From assembly GCA_015060455.1 (NCBI GenBank), contig SUYM01000011.1, forward strand, positions 21,025 to 85,024: a DNA stretch of 64,000 nt, in the 5' to 3' direction. The notes under the pieces are model-generated. The model made no database searches and was not told the origin of the DNA. It saw only the letters and a list, made by a program, of their open reading frames with translations. A program made the translations under genes and the position numbers. The stretch comes from Bacteroidales bacterium (GTDB taxonomy: Bacteria > Bacteroidota > Bacteroidia > Bacteroidales > UBA932). Positions 8,239 to 17,917 of this stretch are shown piece after piece (the first letter of the stretch is position 1; each line of letters starts with the position of its first letter).

Positions 8239-11184
8239 ATGAGACGGTTTATATCGACAATACTTTTTTTATCTGTGGCATTGTGCTCTTATGCGGCCAT
8301 GAATGCCCAATATACCTTCGAGTCAGGACTTCCTGATTTCATCAGCATCAACGGTGACGGAAAGGTGGAGTCCTCGCAGGAAAAATTCAAGGACGGCATG
8401 AGGTCAGTAAAGTTCTCATGGAACTCGCCGGCCGAACTGGTGTTCAGCAATTTTTCCGACATCAAGGCTTCCATGGAGGTCAACGGAGCAGGGCTCATGA
8501 TGTGGATCTACAACACCCGTCCGATGAGTGAGCCGATAGTCTTCACCATCCTTGACTGGAACATGGAGGAGATATGCCATTTCGACTTCAATGCGGATTT
8601 CAAGGGTTGGAGGGCCATCTGGATAAAATACATAGACATGCTTTCTCCTTACGGTCACTATGGCGACAGGAAGCCTAAGGAAAGAGTGAAGGATGCGGCG
8701 GGAATGATAGTGAAGATGCCCTCTTCCGCGCAGACCGGTACCATATATATAGACAGGGTGACTTTCTCCAGGACAAAACTTCATAACCAGATAACTCCTG
8801 ACCAGCAGATCCCGCAGAACAACTGGAATCTGGAAAGGGACATGTGGCAGTGGTGCCGTCTCTGGGAGTGGGAACAGTATGAGCCGTGGAAGGTGGAGAC
8901 TGTGGGTGATTCCCAGGTACAGATGCTCGGAGTCGTGGAGCAGAGGATGGATGAATGGGCCGCCACAGGCAATCCTGGTCGGGAATACACCGCCGGTACG
9001 CTCATGGGACGCGTTAATGCCCATTTCGAGAAATATGGGATCAGGAGGCTTCCAGACGGTTCGGTCATCGGTGCACCTCTTATGAGTGATGATGAGTTCA
9101 ACCACGGGGCGGGGGAGATGAGGATAAGGTTCATTCAGGAGATAGTCTATTGGTGTGCCCTCGACTATTTATATACCGGAAACACAGCCAATGTCCCTAA
9201 GGTGATCGAGGCTCTTGACCATGCTCTTGACCAGGGTTTTGCATACGGCAGCGGCTGGGGAACGAACCACCACTACGGCTACCAGGTGCGTGACCTCTAC
9301 AAGGGGGTCTGGATTCTCCGCAAGGAACTTTCCAAGGCACCGGACTGGAACGAATATGTCAGGGCTCTGACTTATTGGAGTGGCCTACAAGAGGCAAGGA
9401 TGCCATACGAGCAGACCCGTGACGGTATTCTTGACGCATGGCACACTCTTCATAACGCCAAGGTCATCTCTGCGATGCTCCAACCGACGGATGCGGAAAG
9501 ATATGCAGCCATGAAGGCGCTCGGCGTATGGACGTCGGGGTCTCTCAGTTATACTGACGGAACGCTTGGAGGAATCAAGGTCGATGGAACATCCTTCCAT
9601 CATGGCGGCCATTATCCGGGATATTCAGTGGGTGCTTTCGCTGTGCTCGGTGACTATTGTTTCTTTACGAAAGGAACTGATTTCCAGATAGATGAGCCTG
9701 CGCGTAAGGTGTTCAAGCACACACTCCTGACCCTTATGGACTATACCAATCTCCGCGATTGGGGAATAGGAGTCTGCGGACGTCACCCTTTCAACGGTGC
9801 CATTCCTGAGAGGGATGTGACAGCCTATGCACGTCTGGCAATGTTGGGCGACCTCACAGGCAGCGGAATGAGCGTCGATCCTGACCTTGCGGGAGCATAT
9901 CTGTATCTTCAAGGCAACGACAAGGAAATCCAGACGGCATTCAAGAAGGCCGGCATCAAGCCGAAAGGTCCTGCCGACGGCTTCCGGGTATATAACTACG
10001 GTGCATTCGGTATCCACAGAAGGGGTGACTGGATGATGACCATAAAAGGCTACAACAGCGATGTCTGGAATGCTGAGATATATGCTGCCGACAACCGCTT
10101 CGGTCGTTATATAAGCAACGGTACTGCGCAGGTCATCGGTATAGGCGGCGCAGAGGAAAGCGGTTATACCCATGAGGGTTGGGACTGGAACAGATATCCG
10201 GGCGCTACCGGCATACATCTTCCGTTTGACCTGCTGGACAGCCCTGTCAAAGGTACTCTCATGGAGAGGAACGTATCTCGATTCCCGGGAGTGTCTTCGT
10301 TGGAGGGGAAGAACGGCTGTCTTGCATTCACATACGTGGAGGCTGAAAGGGAGAGGTTCTGTGCTGGTGCAACCGCGACCAAGAGCGTGTTCTGTTTTGA
10401 CAACAGGATTGTCCATATAGGAACCGGCATCACCAATACCTCGTCCTATCCGACAGAGACGACCATCTATCAGTTGAGGCTGAAAGAAAAGACCGAGGTC
10501 GTAGATATAAATGATGTCTATGCGGAGAGGTTCCCTTTTGCATATAAACATGACAGGAACGGTCAGGTCAATCTGACAGACACAAAGGGTAACCTGTATA
10601 TAATCAAGGACGGATATGGTCTGGTGGTGGAGAAACAGGCGCAGACATCTCCTCATGATACGAAGAAGAAAGCGGATGCAAGCGGCAATTTCGTGACTGC
10701 CTACCTTGATCATGGGGTGTCTCCTAAGGAGGCCTCATACGAGTATCTTATGGTTGTGGGAGCGACTTCGAAGGAGGAAGGAAAATATACCAGGAAACTG
10801 CCATACACAGTGTTGCAGGCTGATAATGCTGCCCATGTGGTGAAGGATGATGTCACAGGCATCACAGCATACATATCTTATAAGGGATACGGATCCGACA
10901 GGACCCTTGTTGCAGATGCAGCCGGGGAAATCATCGTCATGGAGCGTACAAAGGAGGACGGGTCGGTGGTGATGAGCATCTGCACTCCGGATCTTGGCAT
11001 CACGAAGAAGGGATATACGACCACACAGCCGAGCCAGCCTCTTGTAAGGGAGGTGACTCTGAATGGGGAATGGAGGCTCAAAGGACAATATGACAATGTG
11101 ACTGCGGCTGTCTCCGGAGGCAGGACCATAGTGACAGCGACCTGCATCCATGGGCAACCAGTTGAATTTGAAATATATAGATAA
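8239..11184 (+). CDS. Polysaccharide lyase family 8, second paralogue
   Basis: A 981-residue secreted lyase with signal peptide (cleavage near CSYAAMNA), an N-terminal jelly roll (about 25-180), an alpha/alpha-toroid and C-terminal beta-sandwich domains including HEGWDWNRYPGATG. Catalytic candidates His455, Tyr462 (spacing 7) and Arg515 (CGRHPFNG) match the PL8 set. It differs widely from the leftward PL8, so this is an old duplication, not a recent one. There is no lipobox cysteine, so it is probably periplasmic or secreted. It leads the rightward operon, with SusC starting 29 bases after its stop. The role is beta-eliminative depolymerisation of chondroitin/dermatan sulfate or hyaluronan. 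Confidence 0.92.
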   Translation: MRRFISTILFLSVALCSYAAMNAQYTFESGLPDFISINGDGKVESSQEKFKDGMRSVKFSWNSPAELVFSNFSDIKASMEVNGAGLMMWIYNTRPMSEPIVFTILDWNMEEICHFDFNADFKGWRAIWIKYIDMLSPYGHYGDRKPKERVKDAAGMIVKMPSSAQTGTIYIDRVTFSRTKLHNQITPDQQIPQNNWNLERDMWQWCRLWEWEQYEPWKVETVGDSQVQMLGVVEQRMDEWAATGNPGREYTAGTLMGRVNAHFEKYGIRRLPDGSVIGAPLMSDDEFNHGAGEMRIRFIQEIVYWCALDYLYTGNTANVPKVIEALDHALDQGFAYGSGWGTNHHYGYQVRDLYKGVWILRKELSKAPDWNEYVRALTYWSGLQEARMPYEQTRDGILDAWHTLHNAKVISAMLQPTDAERYAAMKALGVWTSGSLSYTDGTLGGIKVDGTSFHHGGHYPGYSVGAFAVLGDYCFFTKGTDFQIDEPARKVFKHTLLTLMDYTNLRDWGIGVCGRHPFNGAIPERDVTAYARLAMLGDLTGSGMSVDPDLAGAYLYLQGNDKEIQTAFKKAGIKPKGPADGFRVYNYGAFGIHRRGDWMMTIKGYNSDVWNAEIYAADNRFGRYISNGTAQVIGIGGAEESGYTHEGWDWNRYPGATGIHLPFDLLDSPVKGTLMERNVSRFPGVSSLEGKNGCLAFTYVEAERERFCAGATATKSVFCFDNRIVHIGTGITNTSSYPTETTIYQLRLKEKTEVVDINDVYAERFPFAYKHDRNGQVNLTDTKGNLYIIKDGYGLVVEKQAQTSPHDTKKKADASGNFVTAYLDHGVSPKEASYEYLMVVGATSKEEGKYTRKLPYTVLQADNAAHVVKDDVTGITAYISYKGYGSDRTLVADAAGEIIVMERTKEDGSVVMSICTPDLGITKKGYTTTQPSQPLVREVTLNGEWRLKGQYDNVTAAVSGGRTIVTATCIHGQPVEFEIYR

Positions 11185-11213
11185 TCTGAATAAGAACACT
11201 AATCAATGATGAT

Positions 11214-14200
11214 ATGCAGAAACTGACCGGATTTTTAGCAGCATTGCTGATGCTTGTGGGCGGATTTACCATGTCTGCCCAGTCAATCGGCATTACAGGC
11301 CGTGTAGTCGATGCTTCAGGCGAACCGCTTATTGCAGTTACCGTCTATGAGGACGGGAATACGGCAGGCGGTACACTTACGGACATCGACGGTAATTACG
11401 CATTGAACGTATCTTCCGCCAAATCTTCGATCGTGTTCTCCTGTCTTGGATTCGCCGAGCACAAGGAGATTGTCGGATTGAGGAAGACCATCAACGTGAC
11501 ATTGAAGGAGGAGTCCTTGTCCATTGATGCCGCAGAGGTGGTCAGCGTCGGTTACGGCACAGTCGCAAGACGTGACCTGACAGGATCTGTCAGCAAGGTG
11601 GATATGGGAGAGATCATGAAGGCTCCTGTGACCAATTTCGATCAGGCGCTTACAGGAAAGGTTGCAGGCGTGGTCGTTACCACTTCCGACGGTGCTCTTG
11701 GTGCCGAGGCTAATATTACTATCCGTGGTAACAACTCCCTGACTCAGAGCAGTGCGCCTCTTTACATCATTGACGGATTCCCTACCGAGAGTTCGATGGC
11801 GACAGCCCTCAATGCAGCCGACATAGAGTCCATCGATGTCCTCAAAGATGCTTCTGCCACAGCCATCTACGGCGCCCGCGGTGCAAACGGTGTCATTGTG
11901 ATCACCACAAAGCAGGGTACTGAGGGCAAGCCTAAGGTGAATTTCTCCGCAAGTTGGGCGATGAACAGGATTGCCAACAAGGTGGATCTGATGAACGGAG
12001 TTGAGTTCGTGGAATTGCAGAATGAAATCTTTGGTGCATCGCTGGGAACGAACACATATCTGAAACCGGGTGCTGCCGATGAGGCTGCCGGGATCACCTC
12101 ATATACTCTTGATGATTATAACAATCCGGCCATGTGGAACGACTGGCAGGACCAGATCTATCGTACAGCATTGGTCCAGAACTACAATATATCTGTATCA
12201 GGAGGAAGCAAGGAAGCCGGCAACAGATATAATATCAGTCTTTCCGCCGTGGATCAGGACGGTATCATCGTCAAGTCCAATTTCCAGAGATATCAGGGCA
12301 AGATCAACTTCCAGCAGAAGTTCGGCAAGAAGGTGACGCTGGATGTGCTCGCCAACTATTCAAGAGCCATCACAAACGGCGTCACACCTACTGACGCGCA
12401 GGCATCTTCTTCTGCAACAGGCTGGCTCATGTACTCGGTGTGGGGCTATCGCCCTGTCAAGCCTAAGTCACAGTGGCAGGTCGATGCAAACGGCAATTAT
12501 ATCAATAATGATGTGGATTTTGCTGTGGATGACGAGGTTGCAGGAGCATCTGACTACCGTTTCAATCCGGCGAAGACCGTACGTAACGAATACAGAAAGA
12601 CCATAGTCGATTATCTTAACGCAAATGCGGGAATCACATGGGAAATCATTGATGACCTCAAATTGAAGATCACAGGCGGATATACCATGAACAAGCGCAG
12701 AAGAGAGGAGTTCAACGGGTCGGAGACCTATACCGGTAATCCAAAGTCATCGTCAGGCAAGGGCATCAACGGTGGAATTTATTGGTACAACAAGACTTCG
12801 TGGGTAAACGAGAACACTCTCACATACACAAAACGTTTCAACCGCAAGCACAATTTCCAGTTCCTTGCTGGATTTACCATGCAGGGGGAGACATACGATT
12901 ACAAGGGAACCGCTGCGACACAGATGACCAATGAGTCTCTCGGGCTTAATGGTCTTCATACTGGTAAGTATCAGACAGTTTCGCCATGGCAGTATGACTG
13001 GACCATGATGTCGGGACTGTTCCGTGTGAATTATAATTATAAATATAAGTACTATCTTACTGCCTCGATGCGAGCGGACGGCTCTTCAAAGTTCCCTAAA
13101 GGCAACAGATGGGGATATTTCCCTTCTGTGGGCGCGTCATGGAACATCAACCGCGAGGACTGGCTGAAAGACAAGCCATGGCTTTCAAATGCCAAACTTC
13201 GTGCGTCATGGGGCTTGACCGGTAATAACCGTACACAGACGCCATACGACTATTATGCACAGATATCTACGTTGCCGGGAGACAAGAACTCCAATGACTA
13301 TGTGTTCGGCGGTACTCCGATCTCAGGATACTCTCCATCCAAAATGGAAAATGTGAATCTGAAATGGGAGACAACCGAGCAGTGGAACGTAGGATTGGAC
13401 TTCTCCGTTTTTGACAGCCGCATTAAACTTACCGCTGACTGGTATCTCAAGAACACCCGTGACCTTCTTCTTCAGGCGACTCTTCCGTCATCGTCGGGAT
13501 TTACTTCTGCAATGCTCAATATCGGATCGATGCAGAACCAGGGCTGCGAGTTCACTCTTGATCTTGTTCCTATTCAGAAGAAGAACTTTACCTGGAATAT
13601 GAACTTCAACATTGCGATGAACCGCAACAAGGTTACTGCGCTGACAAACGACCAGTATTCGCTCTTGCGTACTGTTTCGTGGGATCAGAAGTTCAACAGC
13701 CAGGATGCTTATATCACTCAGGTCGGCAAACCATCAGGAATGATGTACGGATTCATCTATGAAGGAACTTATAAGGAGGAAGATTTCAACGGTTCTCTCC
13801 TGAAGGACAATGTTCCGTCACTGACGACTGTGACACGTTCCGATGTCCGCCCGGGAGACCCTAAATACAGGGATATCAACAAAGATGGTGTGATCGATGA
13901 TAATGACCGCACGATCATCGGTTGCGGACAGCCTCTTCATACGGGCGGTTTTGGCAACACCTTCAATTTCTATGGCTTTGATGTGAACATATTCTTCTCA
14001 TGGAGTTATGGAAATGATATTCTTAATGCAAACAGACTATATTTTGAAAGCGGTCTGACAAAGCATACCAATCAGTTCAAGTCATACAAGAACAGATGGA
14101 CACCTGAAAACAACAGAAGTGACATTCCGAGAGTTGCTGCCAACGGTATGACTGTATATTCGTCAAGAGTTGTGGAAGATGGTTCTTTCCTGAGACTCAG

Positions 14201-14423
14201 AAACTTTACTGTCGGTTATACATTGCCTCGCAAGATGCTCAGGAAGATGCATTTCGACACATTGAGAGTCTATGTTTCAGGAGACAACCTCTGGACTTTG
14301 ACCAATTATTCAGGTCCGGATCCTGAGGTTTCCACAAGAAACAATGTACTGACTCCTGGATTTGACTGGTCGGCCTATCCGCGTGCGTGGGGTCTGACAG
14401 CAGGATTATCATTTACATTCTAA
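11214..14423 (+). CDS. SusC-family TonB-dependent transporter (glycosaminoglycan locus)
   Basis: A 1069-residue outer-membrane transporter: signal peptide, a carboxypeptidase-regulatory-like domain (ITGRVVDASGEPL), a plug domain (about 110-230, with YIIDGFP and KDASATAIYGARGANGV), and a long 22-strand-barrel region ending in phenylalanine (AGLSFTF). It imports oligosaccharides captured by the SusD partner, powered by TonB-ExbBD. No N-terminal STN signalling domain is present, so control by an anti-sigma/ECF pair through this protein is unlikely; a hybrid two-component sensor elsewhere in the genome is more likely. SusD starts 12 bases downstream. Confidence 0.95.
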   Translation: MQKLTGFLAALLMLVGGFTMSAQSIGITGRVVDASGEPLIAVTVYEDGNTAGGTLTDIDGNYALNVSSAKSSIVFSCLGFAEHKEIVGLRKTINVTLKEESLSIDAAEVVSVGYGTVARRDLTGSVSKVDMGEIMKAPVTNFDQALTGKVAGVVVTTSDGALGAEANITIRGNNSLTQSSAPLYIIDGFPTESSMATALNAADIESIDVLKDASATAIYGARGANGVIVITTKQGTEGKPKVNFSASWAMNRIANKVDLMNGVEFVELQNEIFGASLGTNTYLKPGAADEAAGITSYTLDDYNNPAMWNDWQDQIYRTALVQNYNISVSGGSKEAGNRYNISLSAVDQDGIIVKSNFQRYQGKINFQQKFGKKVTLDVLANYSRAITNGVTPTDAQASSSATGWLMYSVWGYRPVKPKSQWQVDANGNYINNDVDFAVDDEVAGASDYRFNPAKTVRNEYRKTIVDYLNANAGITWEIIDDLKLKITGGYTMNKRRREEFNGSETYTGNPKSSSGKGINGGIYWYNKTSWVNENTLTYTKRFNRKHNFQFLAGFTMQGETYDYKGTAATQMTNESLGLNGLHTGKYQTVSPWQYDWTMMSGLFRVNYNYKYKYYLTASMRADGSSKFPKGNRWGYFPSVGASWNINREDWLKDKPWLSNAKLRASWGLTGNNRTQTPYDYYAQISTLPGDKNSNDYVFGGTPISGYSPSKMENVNLKWETTEQWNVGLDFSVFDSRIKLTADWYLKNTRDLLLQATLPSSSGFTSAMLNIGSMQNQGCEFTLDLVPIQKKNFTWNMNFNIAMNRNKVTALTNDQYSLLRTVSWDQKFNSQDAYITQVGKPSGMMYGFIYEGTYKEEDFNGSLLKDNVPSLTTVTRSDVRPGDPKYRDINKDGVIDDNDRTIIGCGQPLHTGGFGNTFNFYGFDVNIFFSWSYGNDILNANRLYFESGLTKHTNQFKSYKNRWTPENNRSDIPRVAANGMTVYSSRVVEDGSFLRLRNFTVGYTLPRKMLRKMHFDTLRVYVSGDNLWTLTNYSGPDPEVSTRNNVLTPGFDWSAYPRAWGLTAGLSFTF

Positions 14424-14435
14424 CAAAAGAAAAAT

Positions 14436-16148
14436 ATGAAGAATATACTTAATAAAATACTGATATCCTCTGTGCTTGGTGCGGCATTGACCTCATGCAG
14501 TTTCTTTGAGGTCGAGCCTCATGTGATATGTTCAGATACATTCTACAAGACACAGCAGGAGGTTGAATACGGTCTTGCCGGAGTCTATGGCTCAATGAGT
14601 CATGAGCAGTTCTATGGCAGCACATATTCATTGATGTGTTCAAATATAGATGACCTCAGTTATTATAACAGGGCTGCCTCTACCGCATACCTCGCGTGGT
14701 TCAACCACGGACCGGGAACCGGTGAAATCTATGATGTGTGGACCAGGATCTATGATGGAATCGGCAATGCAAATTCCTTTATGGAGGCAATTGAGGACTC
14801 AGACTTTGAAAACATAGAGACCTACTATGCCGAGGCAAGATTTCTCAGGGCATATTATCATTTCCTCCTTGCTCAGGCTTGGGGAGATGTCCCGTTGAGA
14901 AAGGAGGCCGTGAAGAATCCTTCCGATGTCATGCTTGCGTCCTCGCCTCAGGAGGAGGTTCTTGCCTGGTGTGTGGATGAAATGGAGCAATGTCTTGCCT
15001 CAATCAGTGACGATGTGGCCAACGCTCCTTCACGTGTGACAAAGAATACAGTATTCGGCATTCTTGCGCGTGTGAATCTCTTCATGGCAGGTGAGACTGT
15101 CAGGAATGTCGATAAGCAGGCTTGCCTTAGTGCTGCGAGGGACTATGCCGACTCTGTCATGGTAAGCAATAAGCACAGGCTCAATCCGGACTATTCGCAG
15201 GTCTTCAAGAATATGATTTCCAATGACTATGACAGAGAGTATTATGAGTCCATGTGGGAGGTCGAGTTCTACGGAGACCGCTCTACTGCTGACAACTGGT
15301 CAAACGGTCGTATCGGAGATCTCCTTGGATTGCAGAGCGGCGACAGCAATTCAAGCGATTTCGGCAGTTTCAAGTGCAATTTTGCTCACGGCATGTACAA
15401 CGGCTCTCTGAAATTATGGGATCTGTATCTCAGGACTGACAGAACTGCTGACGAGAATGATCTTGCGGTGGTCACGGATAAAAGACAGGACTGGAATCTG
15501 CCGCCATACAGTTATAAGGGACATGCTTCTCAGCCTCCATACGGCTCAGGACTGACTACCGGCTCGTCAAGGACAGGAATAGATAAGACTCCGTATGTCT
15601 ATAACAAGGTTTCTACAAGTCAGGATCCTCTTGCTGCCCCTGCGATAAGAATGTGCGGCAAATTCAGAAGGGAGGTCGAACTCGAAGGTCAGAAGACAGC
15701 GAAACTTCTCTATAATCAGATCAATTATCCTCTTTTGAGATATTCCGATGTGCTTCTGATGTATGCCGAGGCATCTAACGAACTTGATGGTCTTAATCAG
15801 AAGGCATACGACTGTCTCGAACAGGTGCGTGCAAGGGCCGGCATCAAGACCAATCCGATAGGAGACTATGATACTGACACTTTCCGCGAACTGTTGCGTA
15901 ATGAGAGAGGACGTGAGTTCTGCTTCGAATCACTCAGAAAGTATGACCTTATCCGCTGGGGTATCTTCGTGGAGGAGATGAACAACTATTCGGTCTGGAC
16001 TGCTGATGAAAGATGGTCAAAGGAGACGACCACCGCTGCAATTGCAAGCACAATCGGCGGGAATGTTACTCCAAAGCACATCGTTTTTCCGGTACCGTCA
16101 ATTGAACTTGGTGTGAATGATCTGCTCAAGCAGAACCCGTTATGGTAA
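14436..16148 (+). CDS. SusD-family glycan-binding lipoprotein (glycosaminoglycan locus)
   Basis: A 570-residue surface lipoprotein with lipobox (ALTSC) that caps the SusC barrel and captures oligosaccharide. TPR-like features of SusD proteins are visible: YYAEARFLRAYYHFLLAQAWGDVPL near residue 130 and the C-terminal RNERGREFCFESLRKYDLIRWG. It is tightly linked to SusC upstream and the SusE-position gene downstream, whose nominal first codons overlap its stop. Confidence 0.95.
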   Translation: MKNILNKILISSVLGAALTSCSFFEVEPHVICSDTFYKTQQEVEYGLAGVYGSMSHEQFYGSTYSLMCSNIDDLSYYNRAASTAYLAWFNHGPGTGEIYDVWTRIYDGIGNANSFMEAIEDSDFENIETYYAEARFLRAYYHFLLAQAWGDVPLRKEAVKNPSDVMLASSPQEEVLAWCVDEMEQCLASISDDVANAPSRVTKNTVFGILARVNLFMAGETVRNVDKQACLSAARDYADSVMVSNKHRLNPDYSQVFKNMISNDYDREYYESMWEVEFYGDRSTADNWSNGRIGDLLGLQSGDSNSSDFGSFKCNFAHGMYNGSLKLWDLYLRTDRTADENDLAVVTDKRQDWNLPPYSYKGHASQPPYGSGLTTGSSRTGIDKTPYVYNKVSTSQDPLAAPAIRMCGKFRREVELEGQKTAKLLYNQINYPLLRYSDVLLMYAEASNELDGLNQKAYDCLEQVRARAGIKTNPIGDYDTDTFRELLRNERGREFCFESLRKYDLIRWGIFVEEMNNYSVWTADERWSKETTTAAIASTIGGNVTPKHIVFPVPSIELGVNDLLKQNPLW

Positions 16149-16168
16149 TCCTAAAACAGATTGTTGAG

Positions 16169-17197
16169 ATGAAAAAGATATTATTTTTAAGTGCATTTGT
16201 TCTCTTTGCAGCATCGTGCCGGCATGATGTCGTCTATGAGGCTGACTATAATGTGACTTTGGATAAGGAGAATACGTATTATGCAGGTGAGCCTGTAAAG
16301 TTCAATTTTACCGGCAATGTGGATAATCTCCTGTTTTTCAGCGGAGAGTCGGGGCACGTATATCAGTATAAGGACCGCTATTGCGTAAAGGTTTCGGATC
16401 TTAGGGAAGTCTCCTTGAAGATTGACTATGAGGGACAATGGGGATATACCGGAGGTCTGTCCGTATATTACTCCAACTCATTTGCCGGACTCAAAGGCAG
16501 TGGCAATGCCGAGACTGACAGGGCTACCATAGAGCAGATGATAGGCTATACTTCCGACTATGATGAAAAGGACCGTACTCAACTTGAAGCGGCGGTAGAT
16601 GAGGCTATGGCAGGTAATGGCTGGACCAAATTGCAGTATGATGAAGGAGGAAACAAGGAAAAGACCTCGCAGACATACGAAATCCCATTGGAGAAATTTG
16701 ACAATATCTCCTTAGCCTTTCATTTCCATCCCAAGAGAGACGATAAAAGTGCGCAAAGGTCCTATCTTGTTACAGGTAATTTCCTTCTTGGGCTTGAAGG
16801 TCTGGACCCTATGTCCATGTCTTTCAAGAATATGCAGTTCGTTTCATATATGATGAACAAGGAGATTGCAGATCCTTATCAGATCAACAAGGGAAAGGGA
16901 AGCGTCAACTTCAACAATGTGAATTGCGATATCTTCTTCCAGGGACATGACAAGGGCGCTCTGAGTTATGCCCTGGACGGCTGGGTGATATCTGACCCTA
17001 TGCAGTTTACCGAGGTCCCTGTCGATCCTGACAAGGGTACAGTAATCAAGAACCTTCAGAACTATCTACATACTTATGAATATACCTGGGAGAAGCCAGG
17101 CACATATAAGGTGACCTTCGTTGGACGTAATGAAAACTACGCCTCTGCCTCCGAACTGGTCAGGGAGTTTACAATAACGATTCTTCCCAAGGAATAG
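16169..17197 (+). CDS. SusE-position lipoprotein, DUF5017-like
   Basis: A 342-residue lipoprotein. The ATG at 16169 is chosen over an in-frame ATG at 16142 because it is followed directly by a proper lipoprotein signal (MKKILFLSAF, lipobox FAASC). The segment YYAGEPVKFNFTGNVDNLLF with FSGESGHVYQYKDR is typical of DUF5017, found in the SusE slot after SusD. Such proteins are generally surface glycan-binding accessory proteins; direct binding is inferred. It is the last gene of the rightward glycosaminoglycan operon and is followed by a hairpin terminator shared with the convergent CBM9-like gene. Confidence 0.8.
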   Translation: MKKILFLSAFVLFAASCRHDVVYEADYNVTLDKENTYYAGEPVKFNFTGNVDNLLFFSGESGHVYQYKDRYCVKVSDLREVSLKIDYEGQWGYTGGLSVYYSNSFAGLKGSGNAETDRATIEQMIGYTSDYDEKDRTQLEAAVDEAMAGNGWTKLQYDEGGNKEKTSQTYEIPLEKFDNISLAFHFHPKRDDKSAQRSYLVTGNFLLGLEGLDPMSMSFKNMQFVSYMMNKEIADPYQINKGKGSVNFNNVNCDIFFQGHDKGALSYALDGWVISDPMQFTEVPVDPDKGTVIKNLQNYLHTYEYTWEKPGTYKVTFVGRNENYASASELVREFTITILPKE

Positions 17198-17201
17198 TTG
17201 A

Positions 17202-17233
17202 AATTAAAGGGACCTGAGAGGGCCCCTTTAATT
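17202..17233. terminator. Bidirectional hairpin terminator
   Basis: AATTAAAGGG pairs with CCCTTTAATT around a short GC-rich middle and loop. The A/T-rich arms give a U-rich tail in both directions. It separates the SusE-like gene from the convergent CBM9-like gene and slightly overlaps the stop of the latter. Confidence 0.7.
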
Positions 17234-17864
17234 ATAGTTCGATTTCGCCGAAGAACTGCGGACAGTGGAAATTCGGTGCCGGAAGCGGTATAGGTGACCA
17301 ACTGAGGAAATGCGGTTGGTCACATTTGTCTCCGCATTTATAGAGGTTGGCGCGGAGTGATTCAGGCTTATGGTCATATCCGAATATCTCGTATGGAATG
17401 ACCTCTATCGCCCACCATGACTGTCCTGCACCCTTTGAGTCGATAGGCTCGTGGGGCAGGGACGTGACGCGGCGTATTGTGGAGATTTCCGCCTCAGTGA
17501 GGTGCTGGGCATCTGTCTTTGAGAGCCTTTTGCCCACCAGAATGGTGCCGGCGCAGTTCATCTCTATGTTCATATATCTCTGACCGTCTGCCATTGTCAC
17601 GAAAAATTCCACGCAACTGTCTTCCCATACGGGACCGTTGGTTTTCATGGCCACCGCCTTCACATGGTCTTCTGTTACCTTGAACATGACGGCGACCGCC
17701 TTGTCGGAGTGGGCGATGTGGAAATCTACTGACGGAGCGTACGGATATTCGGGCCAGTTGACGTTTGCTGTCGGGTGGCTTTCCAGTGCTGCGAGCGTTT
17801 CACGCAGTGCGCTGTCACTCAGCGTCTCCATGCCCTTGATGTATGTTGATTTGATTTTGTTCAT
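17232..17864 (-). CDS. Carbohydrate-binding family 9-like protein
   Basis: A 210-residue protein without an obvious signal peptide. The start is placed at the ATG ending at 17864 (MNKIKSTYIK); an upstream in-frame ATG at 17909 would read through a dispersed repeat. The CBM9-like beta-sandwich is recognisable from VNWPEYPYAPSVDFHIAH, VWEDSCVEFFVT and the C-terminal CDQPHFLSWSPIPLPAPNFH followed by FFGEIEL. Stand-alone CBM9-like proteins of this size are common in Bacteroidota and their ligands are mostly unknown. It follows the kinase-like gene on the same strand after a 53-base gap that holds the repeat at 17880-17915. Confidence 0.8.
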   Translation of the reverse strand: MNKIKSTYIKGMETLSDSALRETLAALESHPTANVNWPEYPYAPSVDFHIAHSDKAVAVMFKVTEDHVKAVAMKTNGPVWEDSCVEFFVTMADGQRYMNIEMNCAGTILVGKRLSKTDAQHLTEAEISTIRRVTSLPHEPIDSKGAGQSWWAIEVIPYEIFGYDHKPESLRANLYKCGDKCDQPHFLSWSPIPLPAPNFHCPQFFGEIEL

Positions 17865-17879
17865 GTGTGTGATGTTTAC

Positions 17880-17915
17880 GTCATTGCGAGGAGCGTAGCG
17901 ACGTGGCAATCTCCT
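17880..17915. repeat. REP-like dispersed repeat (GTCATTGCGAG type)
   Basis: Contains GTCATTGCGAG, GAGCGTAGCGACG and GGCAATCTCC. Related copies lie at 25158-25195 and 57984-58011. This intergenic family recurs across many Bacteroidota; function is not shown. Confidence 0.65.
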
Positions 17916-17917
17916 TT

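Noticed and set aside
8416..9105. Long opposite-strand frames inside the PL8 and SusC genes
   Set aside because: They are shadows of strongly coding genes, lack domain or start support and do not fit operon spacing.
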